Of a stretch of DNA of 64,000 nucleotides, positions 63,484-64,000 are shown piece by piece. The translations under genes were made by a program, and so were the position numbers. Origin of the DNA: Planctomycetota bacterium (lineage in GTDB: Bacteria > Planctomycetota > UBA1135 > GCA-002686595); NCBI GenBank assembly GCA_026692665.1, contig JAPLOF010000033.1:1-64000 (forward strand), written 5' to 3'. The notes beneath the pieces were generated by a model, which did not search any database, was not told the origin of the DNA, and worked only from the letters and a program-made list of their open reading frames with translations. The stretch's first letter is position 1. Each line of letters starts with the position of its first letter.

Positions 63484-64000
63484 ATGTTCCAGAGCTCGCA
63501 ACCCAAGCTATGGTGCCTCCTCACCCTCGTCGTCGCGTCGATGGCCTCCCGCTCGCGCGCGGACCAGGTCTGCCACACCGTCGCGGTGCCGACCACGGCG
63601 ACGACCTTCGACGTCGAGATCGCGATCCCGCGCTTCGACACCGCCTTCGGGACCCTGCAGGCGGTCACCGTCACGTTCGAGGTCGAGGCCTCCGCCGCGT
63701 CCCAGGTCGAGAGCGTCGGCGGGACACCGTCCGTCGGCAGCCTGATCCCGGGCGTCAGCGCCGTCGTGAAGGCCTCCGACTCGACGCCGCTCGCGTCGGG
63801 GAGCACGACGTCGTCCTCTGCGCAGTCGCTCGCCGCGTACGACGGGACCCTCGACTACGCCGGCATCTCGGGTGTGACGGTGCCGTCCACCACGCTGCCG
63901 GACCTCGTCGGATCCGGCTCGACAACGGATTCCGGAACGCTCGGCCTCTACGCGGGATCCCCGGGCAACCCCGGCCTGTCGGGGACGCGCGTGCGCGTCG
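63484..64000 (+). CDS. partial secreted choice-of-anchor E protein at the right edge
   Basis: 172 codons are in the window and the frame runs off the right edge. The start MFQSSQPKLWCLLTLVVAS is a signal peptide with cleavage after SRSRA or nearby. It is followed directly by QVCHTVAVPTTATTFDVEIA and IPRFDTAFGTLQAVTVTFEV, matching the N-terminal domain of the protein at 52945 (CHRFNIPPTATNFVQ and VPKFD). A weak CGGAG lies about ten bases before the ATG. The C-terminal part, possibly including an anchor, is outside the window. Confidence 0.8.
   Translation, partial: MFQSSQPKLWCLLTLVVASMASRSRADQVCHTVAVPTTATTFDVEIAIPRFDTAFGTLQAVTVTFEVEASAASQVESVGGTPSVGSLIPGVSAVVKASDSTPLASGSTTSSSAQSLAAYDGTLDYAGISGVTVPSTTLPDLVGSGSTTDSGTLGLYAGSPGNPGLSGTRVRV

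Overview
The window is a GC-rich (roughly 70%) bacterial chromosome segment that looks like Planctomycetota. The lineage signals are an Acido-Plancto type ECF sigma factor (TIGR02999-like) next to a Ser/Thr kinase fused to a formylglycine-generating-enzyme-like domain, several secreted proteins of the choice-of-anchor E, CPCGN-tail, BNR and VCBS/ASPIC kinds, and a second large kinase-AAA-TPR protein. A Kdo/WaaP-type sugar kinase and lgt indicate a diderm envelope with LPS-like lipid and lipoproteins. No rRNA, tRNA, CRISPR array or complete insertion sequence was recognised; one MITE-like element was.

Layout. 1-8700: a gene cut by the left edge, then a leftward coupled set cysS-GNAT-MFS facing a large Ser/Thr kinase/AAA/TPR protein, then a Kdo-kinase-like gene. 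8700-11150: a KptA-like RNA 2'-phosphotransferase with a long Arg/Asp/Pro repeat tail broken by an in-frame TAG, a 71-residue orphan, and a rhodanese coupled to a membrane phosphodiesterase (to 13571). 13670-22360: secreted and metabolic genes (carboxypeptidase-regulatory-like protein, M3 peptidase, Cys/Met PLP enzyme, FabZ-like dehydratase, BNR lipoprotein) and a Pus10-type pseudouridine synthase. 22490-30193: lgt, an RNase HII-like protein, a UGM-like flavoprotein, a beta-propeller lipoprotein and gamma-glutamyltransferase.

30296-41222 is one long leftward run: sucC-sucD, DUF1648 protein, MnmC-like methyltransferase, tatA, mobA, polyprenyl synthase, resB, ccsA, folD, rhomboid. Most junctions are overlaps or gaps under 60 bp. 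It joins TCA substrate-level phosphorylation, quinone side-chain synthesis, Tat export and system II cytochrome c maturation, so it reads as respiratory-chain assembly. 41357-45197 holds dCTP deaminase, a zeta-toxin-like kinase with a small partner, and a DEAD-box helicase.

45342-58958 is dominated by exported proteins: a frameshifted HEAT-repeat protein, a TPR protein coupled to a VCBS lipoprotein, a HerA-like ATPase, a choice-of-anchor E protein, a Gdh/PKD protein and a GT39-like membrane transferase. 59000-64000 has a 169-bp perfect-ended inverted-repeat element, the ECF sigma gene, its kinase, and a second choice-of-anchor E gene cut by the right edge.

Cross-cutting observations: several genes have a GCTACnnT-like -10 box only 6-10 nt before the start codon, suggesting leaderless or very short-leader transcripts; ATGA/GTGA stop-start overlaps are common; and two enzymes typical of archaea and eukaryotes (Pus10, KptA) lie 11 kb apart.
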